6,545 bases of DNA, from positions 1 through 6,545 of the forward strand of contig JAHDDN010000306.1 in the NCBI GenBank assembly GCA_020629335.1, given 5' to 3'. Positions within the stretch are counted from its first letter, which is position 1; the number at the start of each line of letters is the position of its first letter. This document shows, piece by piece, positions 1 to 6,516 of this stretch. Source of the DNA: Chitinophagales bacterium. Its GTDB lineage: Bacteria; Bacteroidota; Bacteroidia; Chitinophagales; UBA2359. The notes beneath the pieces are model-generated. The model was not told the DNA's origin. It made no database searches and saw only the letters and a list, made by a program, of their open reading frames with translations. The position numbers and the translations under genes are program-made.

Positions 1-3
1 ATT

Positions 4-36
4 AGAAGTGATCGCAAGCGATTGAAGGCGCCTTCT
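4..36. repeat. Nested inverted repeats downstream of hemJ
   Basis: Bases 24-35 are a perfect 12-bp palindrome (GAAGGCGCCTTC). Bases 11-22 form a second inverted repeat (ATCGC-AA-GCGAT), and AGAAG at 4-8 is complementary to CTTCT at 32-36. The stretch is richer in G and C than the genes beside it. In the direction of hemJ transcription no T-run follows, so it does not look like a standard intrinsic terminator, although it lies where one would be expected, 27-59 nt past the hemJ stop. Function unknown. The rest of bases 1-61 holds nothing that can be supported. Confidence 0.4.
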
Positions 37-61
37 ATTGCTTGTCCGCAGTTATAATCCC

Positions 62-592
62 TTAAGATTTTGCTCTAATAGATTGATAGATTCTAATGGC
101 TGACATAAGGACTACTACAAATAGTAGTAGTCCTATCAGGCCATAAAGTAAGCTGATATTTTGTTTAACAACCACTAACATAACGACTGCTACGAGTATG
201 ACTGTAGGAAATTCATTCCAGAGTCGTAATTGATTACTGGTAATGGAAAAATTTCCTTCTTTTTGTTGTTTGTAAATGTAGTGAAGGGAGAATTGGTATA
301 AGAATAAGGCGACTACAAAAGCTAATTTTAGACTTAACCAAGTAGGTAAACTATTGTAGCCACTTAAGAGCCAGGCGCCGAAAATGAGGGTTAGTATGGC
401 GGATGGCCAAGTGATGCCGTAATGAAGTCGGCTGATCATGATAGAGAATTGTTCAGTAAGAATCGTTTTCTTTGGTTCTTCTTTATCTTGAGCTTCTCTA
501 TTGTATACGAATAGTCTTACTAAGTAAAACATGCCGCTAAACCAAGTTACCACAAATATAATGTGTAGTGCTTTTATGTAAAGAAAGGTCAT
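62..592 (-). CDS. hemJ: HemJ/CopD-like membrane protein, probable protoporphyrinogen IX oxidase
   Basis: Probably oxidises protoporphyrinogen IX to protoporphyrin IX in the cytoplasmic membrane, the step between HemF and HemH; no hemG or hemY gene is in the window. The 176-residue protein is highly hydrophobic, with likely membrane segments near 4-25, 58-76, 86-106, 127-143 and 147-168, and no cleavable signal peptide. Features resembling the HemJ (UPF0093) family are: KALHIIFVVTWFSG at 7-20 with conserved His10 and Trp17 in the first segment, Arg26 after it, SRLHYGITWP at 54-63, LSLKL with Lys89 at 86-90, and LRLWNEFPT at 122-130. Size matches the usual 140-190 residues. Operon position directly after ferrochelatase strongly favours HemJ over the related copper-resistance CopD proteins, which share the same fold and the first-segment motif; sequence alone would leave some doubt. 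It is the last gene of the block. Confidence 0.85.
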   Translation of the reverse strand: MTFLYIKALHIIFVVTWFSGMFYLVRLFVYNREAQDKEEPKKTILTEQFSIMISRLHYGITWPSAILTLIFGAWLLSGYNSLPTWLSLKLAFVVALFLYQFSLHYIYKQQKEGNFSITSNQLRLWNEFPTVILVAVVMLVVVKQNISLLYGLIGLLLFVVVLMSAIRIYQSIRAKS

Positions 593-594
593 TA
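590..594 (-). other. TAATG stop/start overlap coupling hemH to hemJ
   Basis: The TAA stop of hemH (594-592) and the ATG of the membrane protein gene (592-590) share one A. No Shine-Dalgarno sequence precedes the ATG, so re-initiation after hemH termination is the likely way the membrane protein is translated (inference). This would tie the amounts of the last two enzymes of the pathway together. Confidence 0.8.
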
Positions 595-1608
595 TCGTTT
601 ATTGATAATTTTGTGCATCGCACTTATCCATGTTGGATTTTCGTTTAGGCATGGAATTGGGTGGAGATGATCTCCTCCTGATTCTTCGAATGTTTCTTTT
701 CCTTCCATATTAATTTCCTCCAATGTTTCTAAGCAGTCACTAACAAAGGCAGGGCATACGATCAATAGTTTTTTGATCCCTTTTTTAGGGAGTGTTTGAA
801 GCATATATTCTGTACTTGGTTCTAGCCATTTATTAGGACCTAATCGAGATTGGAAGCAGATGCTGTATTTCTCTTTAGGAATATCTAATTTTTTAGCGAC
901 AAGATCGGAAGTGGTTACGACTTGATGCCTATAACAATAGGGGTGTGCCTCTGATTTTTTATTACAACAGTCTTCGACATTTAGGCAATGCTTTTTAGTG
1001 ATGTCTGATTTTTTGACATGTCTTTCAGGGATGCCATGATAACTAAAAAGAATGTGGTCGTAGTCTTTTTTTAGATGAGGCTCAATACTTTCACTTAAGG
1101 CATTTATATAATCTTCATCATCATAAAAAGGATCAATTGTATTTATTTTGAAGGAGTACTGTTTTTGCTTATAATGATTAAGTACATGTTCAACAGCCGT
1201 TTCATAGCTACTCATGGCATAATGCGGGTATAGTGGGAATAGTATTAATTCTTCCAGATTAGGATGCTCTTTTTGTATTTGATCCATTACATCAGAGGGC
1301 TTAGGAACTGCATATCTCATACACATATAGACAGGCAGATTAGTTTCTTTAGCTAATAATTTGGTGAGTTGTTGGGTATAGTAGATGAGTGGAGAGCCGT
1401 TATCTGTCCAAATACTTTTATACTTCTCAGCTGATTTAGGTGCTCTAAAACGAGTGATGATTCCCCTGACCAATAAATATCGTAGGGGGTAAGCGATGTC
1501 GATGACTCTTTTATCCATTAGGAATTCGTCTAAGTAGGTTTTGACGTCTTCTACTTTCGTGGAGGATGGAGAGCCTAAATTGATGAGTAGTATTGCTTTA
1601 TTATTCAT
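592..1608 (-). CDS. hemH: Ferrochelatase (HemH) with internal four-cysteine motif
   Basis: Inserts Fe2+ into protoporphyrin IX to form protoheme, at or near the membrane surface. The protein has 338 residues and starts with KAILLINLGSPSS, the typical ferrochelatase opening. Catalytic His191 lies in FSYHGIPERH (188-197), and the conserved acidic residue Glu294 lies in CPAFVSDCLETLEEI (285-299); FQSRLGPNKWLEPST (252-266) is also characteristic. Between them, Cys208, Cys214, Cys215 and Cys225 form a C-X5-CC-X9-C segment matching the internal [2Fe-2S] ligands described for a group of bacterial ferrochelatases including Myxococcus xanthus. The open frame reaches a TTG at 1629, overlapping hemL, but the ATG at 1608 puts the conserved KAILLINLG right at the N-terminus and gives a 10-nt spacer, so it is chosen. 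The ending KR is followed by TAA, overlapping the next start by one base. No hydrophobic C-terminal anchor is present. Confidence 0.97.
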   Translation of the reverse strand: MNNKAILLINLGSPSSTKVEDVKTYLDEFLMDKRVIDIAYPLRYLLVRGIITRFRAPKSAEKYKSIWTDNGSPLIYYTQQLTKLLAKETNLPVYMCMRYAVPKPSDVMDQIQKEHPNLEELILFPLYPHYAMSSYETAVEHVLNHYKQKQYSFKINTIDPFYDDEDYINALSESIEPHLKKDYDHILFSYHGIPERHVKKSDITKKHCLNVEDCCNKKSEAHPYCYRHQVVTTSDLVAKKLDIPKEKYSICFQSRLGPNKWLEPSTEYMLQTLPKKGIKKLLIVCPAFVSDCLETLEEINMEGKETFEESGGDHLHPIPCLNENPTWISAMHKIINKR

Positions 1609-1618
1609 GTTGGTAGAT

Positions 1619-2905
1619 TTATTTTTCAAAGGATTTAGCAGCTTTGATAGTTTGTTCTATTTCTTTATTAGTCAATGCCTTGCTGATGAACCAAGTTTCA
1701 TAAGCTGAAGGTGGCAAATAAACACCATTATTGAGCATGTGATGAAAGAATTTTTTAAAGCGATCAATATCACAGTTTTGGGCAGTTTCAAAATCGACTA
1801 CTGCATGTTCTGCGAAGTGTATACTCATCATACTTCCTTCTTGGTTAATAGTATGGGGGATGCCTTTTTTGGTGAGTATAGTAGCCATTTCAGTTTTGAT
1901 TGTTTGAGTAGTCTTAGCGATATTTTTATAAATTTCTGTCTGATTTTTTAGCATACTCAAAGTTGCAAAGCCAGCCGCTACTGCTAATGGATTTCCACTT
2001 AATGTCCCAGCTTGATAGACTTGGCCAAGTGGGGCGATGTGTTCCATGATTTCTCGTTTGCCTCCAAATGCTCCTATAGGCATTCCTCCACCAATCACTT
2101 TTCCGTAGGTTACTAGGTCAGCTTCTATATTATATAATTCTTGAACACCACCTGGAGCTAATCTAAAACCCGTCATAACTTCATCAAAAATTAATAAGGC
2201 ATTATGTTCATCACATAATTTCCTTAGTCCTTCTAAAAAACCTTTTTTCGGAGGAATACAGCCCATATTTCCTGCTACAGGTTCTATGATAATGGCTGCC
2301 ATATCATCTGCGTTTTCTGCCATTATTTTGCTTACCTCCTCTAAATCATTAAAAGGAGCAATGAGAGTATCTTGTGCTGCGCCCTTGGTGACTCCTGGCA
2401 CATTTTGGATATTAAAGGTAGCTAAACCACTACCTGCTTTTACTAAGAAAGCATCTGCATGACCATGATAGCAACCTTCAAATTTGATGAATTTATTTTT
2501 TTTAGTGTAACCTCTTGCTAGTCGGATAGCGCTCATGCAAGCTTCGGTACCACTACACACCAGTCTGACTAAATCTACTTTGGTGATTTCGCAGATTAAT
2601 TCGGCAATATTGATTTCGTCAAGTGTAGGCGTTCCAAAACTAATAGCATCTTCTACTTTTTCTTTAATTGCTTGGATGACATCATCATGGCCATGCCCTA
2701 ATATCATAGGCCCCCAGGAGTTAATATAATCTATATAGGCGTTATGATCGAAATCATATAAATAAGCACCTTTGGCTTTTTGTATAAATATAGGATCTCC
2801 ACCTACACTTTTAAAGGCTCGGACAGGGGAGTTGACACCTCCAGGAATATATTTATTAGCTTTTACAAAAAGCGATGTACTAGTAGTTCTATTATTTGTA
2901 TTCAT
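1619..2905 (-). CDS. hemL: Glutamate-1-semialdehyde 2,1-aminomutase (HemL)
   Basis: Pyridoxal/pyridoxamine-phosphate enzyme that isomerises glutamate-1-semialdehyde to 5-aminolevulinate, the last step of the C5 route. Its presence implies a glutamyl-tRNA reductase (HemA), not an ALA synthase, elsewhere in the genome. The 428-residue length is standard. Landmarks: the PGGVNSPVRAF N-terminal substrate element at 21-31; SGTEACMSAIRLARG phosphate-binding region at 118-132; YHGHADAFL at 146-154; FDEVMTGFR at 240-248 with the cofactor-ring Asp241; and TYGKVIGGGMPIGAFGG at 266-282 with the PLP lysine Lys269. It is a class III aminotransferase fold; the PGGVNSPVRAF and GGGMPIGAFGG elements separate HemL from ordinary aminotransferases. 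Residue 117, before SGTEA, is Cys where Asn or Ser is usual; the position varies in the family. The start ATG lies 8 nt (ATAATCAA) after the hemB stop. Confidence 0.98.
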   Translation of the reverse strand: MNTNNRTTSTSLFVKANKYIPGGVNSPVRAFKSVGGDPIFIQKAKGAYLYDFDHNAYIDYINSWGPMILGHGHDDVIQAIKEKVEDAISFGTPTLDEINIAELICEITKVDLVRLVCSGTEACMSAIRLARGYTKKNKFIKFEGCYHGHADAFLVKAGSGLATFNIQNVPGVTKGAAQDTLIAPFNDLEEVSKIMAENADDMAAIIIEPVAGNMGCIPPKKGFLEGLRKLCDEHNALLIFDEVMTGFRLAPGGVQELYNIEADLVTYGKVIGGGMPIGAFGGKREIMEHIAPLGQVYQAGTLSGNPLAVAAGFATLSMLKNQTEIYKNIAKTTQTIKTEMATILTKKGIPHTINQEGSMMSIHFAEHAVVDFETAQNCDIDRFKKFFHHMLNNGVYLPPSAYETWFISKALTNKEIEQTIKAAKSFEK

Positions 2906-2913
2906 TTGATTAT

Positions 2914-3882
2914 TTATCGAATTAATTGGGCTATATCTTTAGCGTAATAGGTCGCAATAAGATTGGCTCCTGCTCTTTTGATGGAAGTAAATATTTCCAT
3001 AATTGCTTGTTCTTCGTTTATCCATCCTTTTTCGGCCGCAGCTTTAATCATGGCATATTCCCCACTTACATGATAAGCGCTAATAGGAATATTCACTATT
3101 TTGCTGACATCTCGGATAATATCTAAATAAGATAATGCTGGCTTGATCATGACAATATCAGCTCCCTCTTCCACATCTAAAAGTATCTCTCTTAAGGCGG
3201 CCTTTTTATTAGCTGGATTCATTTGATAAGTCTTCTTGTCTCCGAAACCTGGGCTTGAATCTAAAGCATCTCTAAAAGGGCCGTAAAAGCAAGAGGCATA
3301 TTTGGCACTATAGCTCATGATCCCAGTATCAGTGTGTCCATTATTTTCTAATGCATTTCTGATCGCTAATATTCTACCATCCATCATATCGCTTGGTGCT
3401 ACCATGTCTACACCTGCTTCGGCATGAGAGAGAGCCATTTCGCTTAATACCTTAACACTTTCATCATTGACTATTTTATTGTTTTTGACTAAGCCGTCAT
3501 GCCCGTGAATAGAGTAAGGATCTAATGCTACATCAGACATGATGCAGATCTCTGGAACAGCCTCTTTAATAGCCCTAATACTTCTCTGCATCAGACCATC
3601 TGAATTATAAGCCTCACTCGCTTGCTCATTTTTTAGTTCATTGGGGCATTTAGCGAAAAGCAATACCGATTGTATGCCTAATTCATATAATTCCTTCACC
3701 TCAATGATCGTCAAATCAATACTTCTTCTGAAGTAGCCTTTTAAAGAAGGAATAGCTTCGCTAATTCCTTTGCCTTCTACAATAAAAAGAGGTGCGATGA
3801 AGTCATAAGGTGTTAGTATGGTTTCCTGAACCATATTTCTCATAGCTTTAGAGGCTCTTAGTATTCTTGGTCTTTGAATCAT
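2914..3882 (-). CDS. hemB: Delta-aminolevulinic acid dehydratase / porphobilinogen synthase (HemB)
   Basis: Condenses two 5-aminolevulinate molecules into porphobilinogen in the cytoplasm, normally as an octamer. The 322-residue product has typical length and begins at the family's usual N-terminus (RPRILRASKAMRNMVQET). The two lysines that hold substrates are visible: Lys194 in YSAKYAS and Lys247 in VMIKPAL, the latter being the Schiff-base lysine. SDMMDGR lies at 164-170 and the lid-region arginines near 204 are in place. The metal segment at 117-130 reads DVALDPYSIHGHDG, so the three zinc-binding cysteines of E. coli-type enzymes are replaced by Ala119, Asp121 and Asp129; this is the zinc-cysteine-free class, which usually depends on Mg2+. 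The start ATG follows the hemF stop after the 9-nt A/T-only spacer ATAAATAAA, and hemL begins 8 nt after its stop. Confidence 0.98.
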   Translation of the reverse strand: MIQRPRILRASKAMRNMVQETILTPYDFIAPLFIVEGKGISEAIPSLKGYFRRSIDLTIIEVKELYELGIQSVLLFAKCPNELKNEQASEAYNSDGLMQRSIRAIKEAVPEICIMSDVALDPYSIHGHDGLVKNNKIVNDESVKVLSEMALSHAEAGVDMVAPSDMMDGRILAIRNALENNGHTDTGIMSYSAKYASCFYGPFRDALDSSPGFGDKKTYQMNPANKKAALREILLDVEEGADIVMIKPALSYLDIIRDVSKIVNIPISAYHVSGEYAMIKAAAEKGWINEEQAIMEIFTSIKRAGANLIATYYAKDIAQLIR

Positions 3883-3891
3883 TTTATTTAT

Positions 3892-4803
3892 TTATACCCA
3901 GTTTTTAGGTGATTTTAAAACTTGTATCAGTTTAGCTTCCTCAGAACCTGTTTCAGCTATATGATTGTATTCCCATCTTACGCTTGGAGGGAGGCTCATT
4001 AAGATAGATTCAATTCTTCCATTGGTTTTTAAGCCGAAAAGGGTGCCCTTATCATGAATGAGATTGAATTCAACATATCGCCCTCTTCGGATCTCTTGCC
4101 AATTTTTGTGATTTGAATCATAAGGCATATACTTCCTTTTTTGCATGATAGGAAGGTAGCCATTTAAGAATTTTTCGCCAGCCTTTTTTACGAAATCAAA
4201 GAATAAACTTGTTGGGTGTTTTTCATTGGTTTTTAAATAATCGAAAAAAAGGCCCCCTATACCTCTGGCTTCAGCTCTGTGATGATTGTAAAAATATTGA
4301 TCACAAGCAGTTTTGTATTTAGGAAAAAAATCTAAATCGAATTGATCGCAAATGTTTTTGTTGACTTGGTGAAAATGAATGGCATCTTCATCGAATAAGT
4401 AATAAGGGGTTAAGTCTGATCCTCCTCCAAACCACTGATCCACTATTTCTTCTTGTTCGTTAAATAATTCAAAATAGCGGTAATTAGCATGTACTGTTGG
4501 TACAAAAGGATTAATTGGGTGAATAACTAAAGAGAGTCCACAAGCAAAAAAACGACTGTGGTTTACACCTAATTTTTTTTGCATGATCTCTGGTAAATTT
4601 CCATGAACAACAGAAGTATTAACACCTCCTTTTTCAATGACTGCTCCATTGCTAATGATACGTGTTTTACCGCCGCCCCCTCCAGGTCTTTCCCATTTGT
4701 CTTCGATGAATTTTACTTTCCCGTCTTCTAATTCAAAGGCTTTACATATTTTATCCTGTAAAGTGTGAATGAATTCGATAAAATCCTTTTGATAACTTCT
4801 CAT
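3892..4803 (-). CDS. hemF: Oxygen-dependent coproporphyrinogen-III oxidase (HemF)
   Basis: Oxidatively decarboxylates two propionate side chains of coproporphyrinogen III to vinyl groups using O2, giving protoporphyrinogen IX. With the start chosen here the protein has 303 residues, near the 299 of E. coli HemF. Key segments: ERPGGGGGKTRII at 38-50; SLVIHPINPFVPTVHANYRY at 91-110, containing His95 and His105; GGGSDLTPYY at 126-135 followed by His145; the family signature HHRAEARGIGGLFFD at 174-188 with His175; and RRGRYVEFNL at 239-248. These histidines correspond to four that mutagenesis showed to be important in E. coli HemF. The open frame extends upstream to an ATG at 4851 inside hemE, but those 16 extra residues look unlike a HemF N-terminus. 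It follows hemE directly and is separated from hemB by 9 nt. It is the aerobic enzyme, unrelated to the radical-SAM HemN. Confidence 0.97.
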   Translation of the reverse strand: MRSYQKDFIEFIHTLQDKICKAFELEDGKVKFIEDKWERPGGGGGKTRIISNGAVIEKGGVNTSVVHGNLPEIMQKKLGVNHSRFFACGLSLVIHPINPFVPTVHANYRYFELFNEQEEIVDQWFGGGSDLTPYYLFDEDAIHFHQVNKNICDQFDLDFFPKYKTACDQYFYNHHRAEARGIGGLFFDYLKTNEKHPTSLFFDFVKKAGEKFLNGYLPIMQKRKYMPYDSNHKNWQEIRRGRYVEFNLIHDKGTLFGLKTNGRIESILMSLPPSVRWEYNHIAETGSEEAKLIQVLKSPKNWV

Positions 4804-4815
4804 AGTTTTAGGCAT
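4801..4815 (-). other. hemE/hemF junction with two candidate hemF starts
   Basis: In mRNA sense the region reads ATGCCTAAAACTATG. The first ATG (4815-4813) lies inside the end of hemE and gives an 8-nt overlap; the second (4803-4801) lies 4 nt after the hemE TAA (4810-4808) and is in the same frame. No Shine-Dalgarno sequence favours either. The second places about 14 residues before the conserved LQD of HemF, which resembles typical HemF N-termini, so it is preferred here. Two further in-frame ATGs inside hemE, at 4833 and 4851, are less likely. Confidence 0.6.
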
Positions 4816-5833
4816 TATAACTTTTGACAGCATCGACAAATGCCTTAGCATGATCTACAGGAATGTTTGGTAAGATTCCATGTCCTAAATTAGCGATGTA
4901 TTTTTGTGTCCCAAAAGCATCTAACATCTCATGAGTTGCTTTAGTGATCTCTGGAATAGGCATCAGTAACTTATTGGGATCAAAATTTCCTTGCAGTGTG
5001 ATATTGTTACTAGTTATCTTTCTTGCAATTGCTGGTGTTAAGCACCAGTCGATACCAATTGCCGAAGCACTTCCTTTGCTTAAGTCTTCTAATGCGTACC
5101 AGCTTCCTTTAGGAAATAAAATGACAGGAGCATATGAGCTTAGTTCATTAGCAATCTTTTCCATATACGGTTGAGAGAATATTTTAAAGTCAGCAGGAGA
5201 AAGCAAACCACTCCAACTATCAAAAACCTGAATAACATCGGCTCCAGCTTCCACTTGTTTTTTGAGATAAGCTATAGTAGAATCAGTGATGATGTTTAAT
5301 AACTGAGCTGCTAAGCCAGGCTTTGAAAAACAAAACTGTTTGGCTTTGTCAAAGGTTTTACTTCCTTTACCCTGTATCATATAGCATAGTATGGTGAATG
5401 GAGCGCCAGCAAATCCAATTAAGGGGGCTCTATTATTGAGTCCTTGTTTAGTTAATTTAATGGCATCATAAACGTGTTCTAACTTCTCTGCGGCTTCAGC
5501 AGGACTGGCTAAATTGAGAATGTCTTGCTGATTTTCAATTGTTTTAGGTAGAAATGGCCCCATCTTTTCTATCAATTGAACCTCTAGTCCTAAAGCCTTT
5601 GGAATAACTAATATATCAGAGAATAGAATGGCTGCATCTACCCCTATAATGTCGATTGGTTGTAAAGTGATTTCACAAGCCAATTCAGGAGTTTCCACAC
5701 GAGTGAAAAAATCATATTTTCGACGTATAACCATGTATTCAGGAAGGTATCTTCCTGCTTGTCTCATCATCCATACAGGAGGACGTTCTACTTGTTCGCC
5801 TTTCAAAGCTTTTAATAATAAATGTTCTGTCAT
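4808..5833 (-). CDS. hemE: Uroporphyrinogen decarboxylase (HemE)
   Basis: Cytoplasmic enzyme that removes four carboxyl groups from the acetate side chains of uroporphyrinogen III to give coproporphyrinogen III, without any cofactor. The 341-residue product has the normal family length (about 340-355) and is intact. Family signatures are clear: the N-terminal [15 protein letters not shown] at residues 19-33 with the substrate-binding arginines 24 and 28; the [10 protein letters not shown] strand at 69-78 with the essential Asp73; [14 protein letters not shown] at 140-153 with the conserved Tyr151; DSWSGLLSP at 205-213; and NLGHGILP at 316-323 with conserved His318. The start is fixed by the ATGA overlap with hemD. 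Downstream, the final codons of hemE run into the start region of hemF. The next enzyme of the pathway, HemF, is therefore encoded directly after it. Confidence 0.98.
   Translation of the reverse strand: MTEHLLLKALKGEQVERPPVWMMRQAGRYLPEYMVIRRKYDFFTRVETPELACEITLQPIDIIGVDAAILFSDILVIPKALGLEVQLIEKMGPFLPKTIENQQDILNLASPAEAAEKLEHVYDAIKLTKQGLNNRAPLIGFAGAPFTILCYMIQGKGSKTFDKAKQFCFSKPGLAAQLLNIITDSTIAYLKKQVEAGADVIQVFDSWSGLLSPADFKIFSQPYMEKIANELSSYAPVILFPKGSWYALEDLSKGSASAIGIDWCLTPAIARKITSNNITLQGNFDPNKLLMPIPEITKATHEMLDAFGTQKYIANLGHGILPNIPVDHAKAFVDAVKSYNA
5830..5833 (-). other. ATGA stop/start overlap coupling hemD to hemE
   Basis: The hemE start ATG (5833-5831) and the hemD stop TGA (5832-5830) overlap by four bases. 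The codons before it read through AATTTTTACC, with no purine-rich Shine-Dalgarno sequence, so hemE translation probably depends on ribosomes finishing hemD. The coupling is inferred from the layout. Confidence 0.8.
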
Positions 5834-6516
5834 TGGTAAAAATTAATTACTTGTTCTACTGTACTATTAATACTTGCCTCCTTTGGGTGTTGCACATTTA
5901 GATAGCCTAATTGCTTAGCATAATTACTTGTTGTAGGGCCAATACAAAAAATAGGTAAATCTATAGCTATTGTATTGTTTAGCAAAAAGGCATCTAATTG
6001 AGAAGGGCTAAAAATCATTAGTCCTTCATAACCTCTTTCTATTTTGTGTGCGATTATTTTTTTTTGATATACTTCTAAAGCATTAACAATGATGTTGTTT
6101 GATACGGTAATTTGATAGAGTTCTTTACGCCTCATTTGTGTAGTGCAGTGTAGCAAGCTTAAAACCCTTTTTTTAATGATTTTATTAGCTAATGCTTTAC
6201 CCGAAGGCGCCAATCCAATTAGATTAAATTGAGCTTCCAATGCTTTTTGGGCTGTTTTTCCATCAATAGCATAACAATCCTTTTGAATTAGATTTATTTC
6301 AAAAGTGCATATATTTTTTACAACAGCATTGACTGCATTAGCACTAGTGAAAATTAAAGGATTCTTATTGTCTCGCAGTTTAGTAGCAATCTCATTATTG
6401 ACAGTAGATTCGATCGATAAAAAATCCAAATCAATAATTTCTAAGTTGTATAGAGCTGCTTTGTTTTTAGTTTTAGAATTGATTTTTTTTGTACAAATGA
6501 TACGTTTTTTACTCAT
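5830..6516 (-). CDS. hemD: Uroporphyrinogen-III synthase (HemD)
   Basis: Cytoplasmic enzyme that closes linear hydroxymethylbilane and inverts ring D to give uroporphyrinogen III, the branch point to heme, siroheme and corrinoids. The product is 228 residues, close to the usual size of about 240-260. HemD is very divergent in sequence, but the weak family landmarks are here: FTSANAV at residues 56-62 closing the first lobe, a FSPSQLDAF stretch at 169-177, and [15 protein letters not shown] at 191-205, matching the typical 'IG..T...A...G' element of the second lobe. The start ATG overlaps the upstream stop as ATGA, and the stop overlaps the hemE start in the same way, so both ends are well fixed. 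Codon 150 onward contains an A9 run in the mRNA. The assignment rests on these motifs plus position immediately before hemE; either alone would be weaker. Confidence 0.87.
   Translation of the reverse strand: MSKKRIICTKKINSKTKNKAALYNLEIIDLDFLSIESTVNNEIATKLRDNKNPLIFTSANAVNAVVKNICTFEINLIQKDCYAIDGKTAQKALEAQFNLIGLAPSGKALANKIIKKRVLSLLHCTTQMRRKELYQITVSNNIIVNALEVYQKKIIAHKIERGYEGLMIFSPSQLDAFLLNNTIAIDLPIFCIGPTTSNYAKQLGYLNVQHPKEASINSTVEQVINFYQ

Noticed and set aside
24..35. Intrinsic terminator of the operon
   Set aside because: The palindrome has no loop of its own (at most a 4-bp stem if opened) and no T-run follows on the transcribed side.
1..57. End of a convergent plus-strand gene
   Set aside because: An 18-codon open stretch to a TAA is not significant by chance, and the other strand is equally open in one frame. 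Too short to call without sequence to the left.
592..594. Internal promoter or riboswitch between operon genes
   Set aside because: All intergenic gaps are 10 nt or shorter or are overlaps, leaving no room for a separate regulatory region except within coding sequence, where no convincing -33/-7 or -35/-10 pair was identified.
1739..1951. Plus-strand open frame of 70 codons inside hemL
   Set aside because: It lies wholly antisense to the conserved hemL coding region, has no recognisable motif and no independent start signal. It is a shadow frame.
2535..2729. Plus-strand open frame of 64 codons inside hemL
   Set aside because: Antisense to the SGTEA region of HemL, whose conserved protein sequence fully explains the bases.
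2926..3126. Plus-strand open frame of 66 codons inside hemB
   Set aside because: Antisense to the conserved C-terminal part of HemB. No domain or start context.
4944..5174. Plus-strand open frame of 76 codons inside hemE, partly hydrophobic
   Set aside because: The hydrophobicity follows from being the complement of hemE codons. No supporting signal was found.
5628..5846. Plus-strand open frame of 72 codons across the hemD/hemE junction
   Set aside because: Antisense to the strongly conserved HemE N-terminus. Composition and length are consistent with chance.
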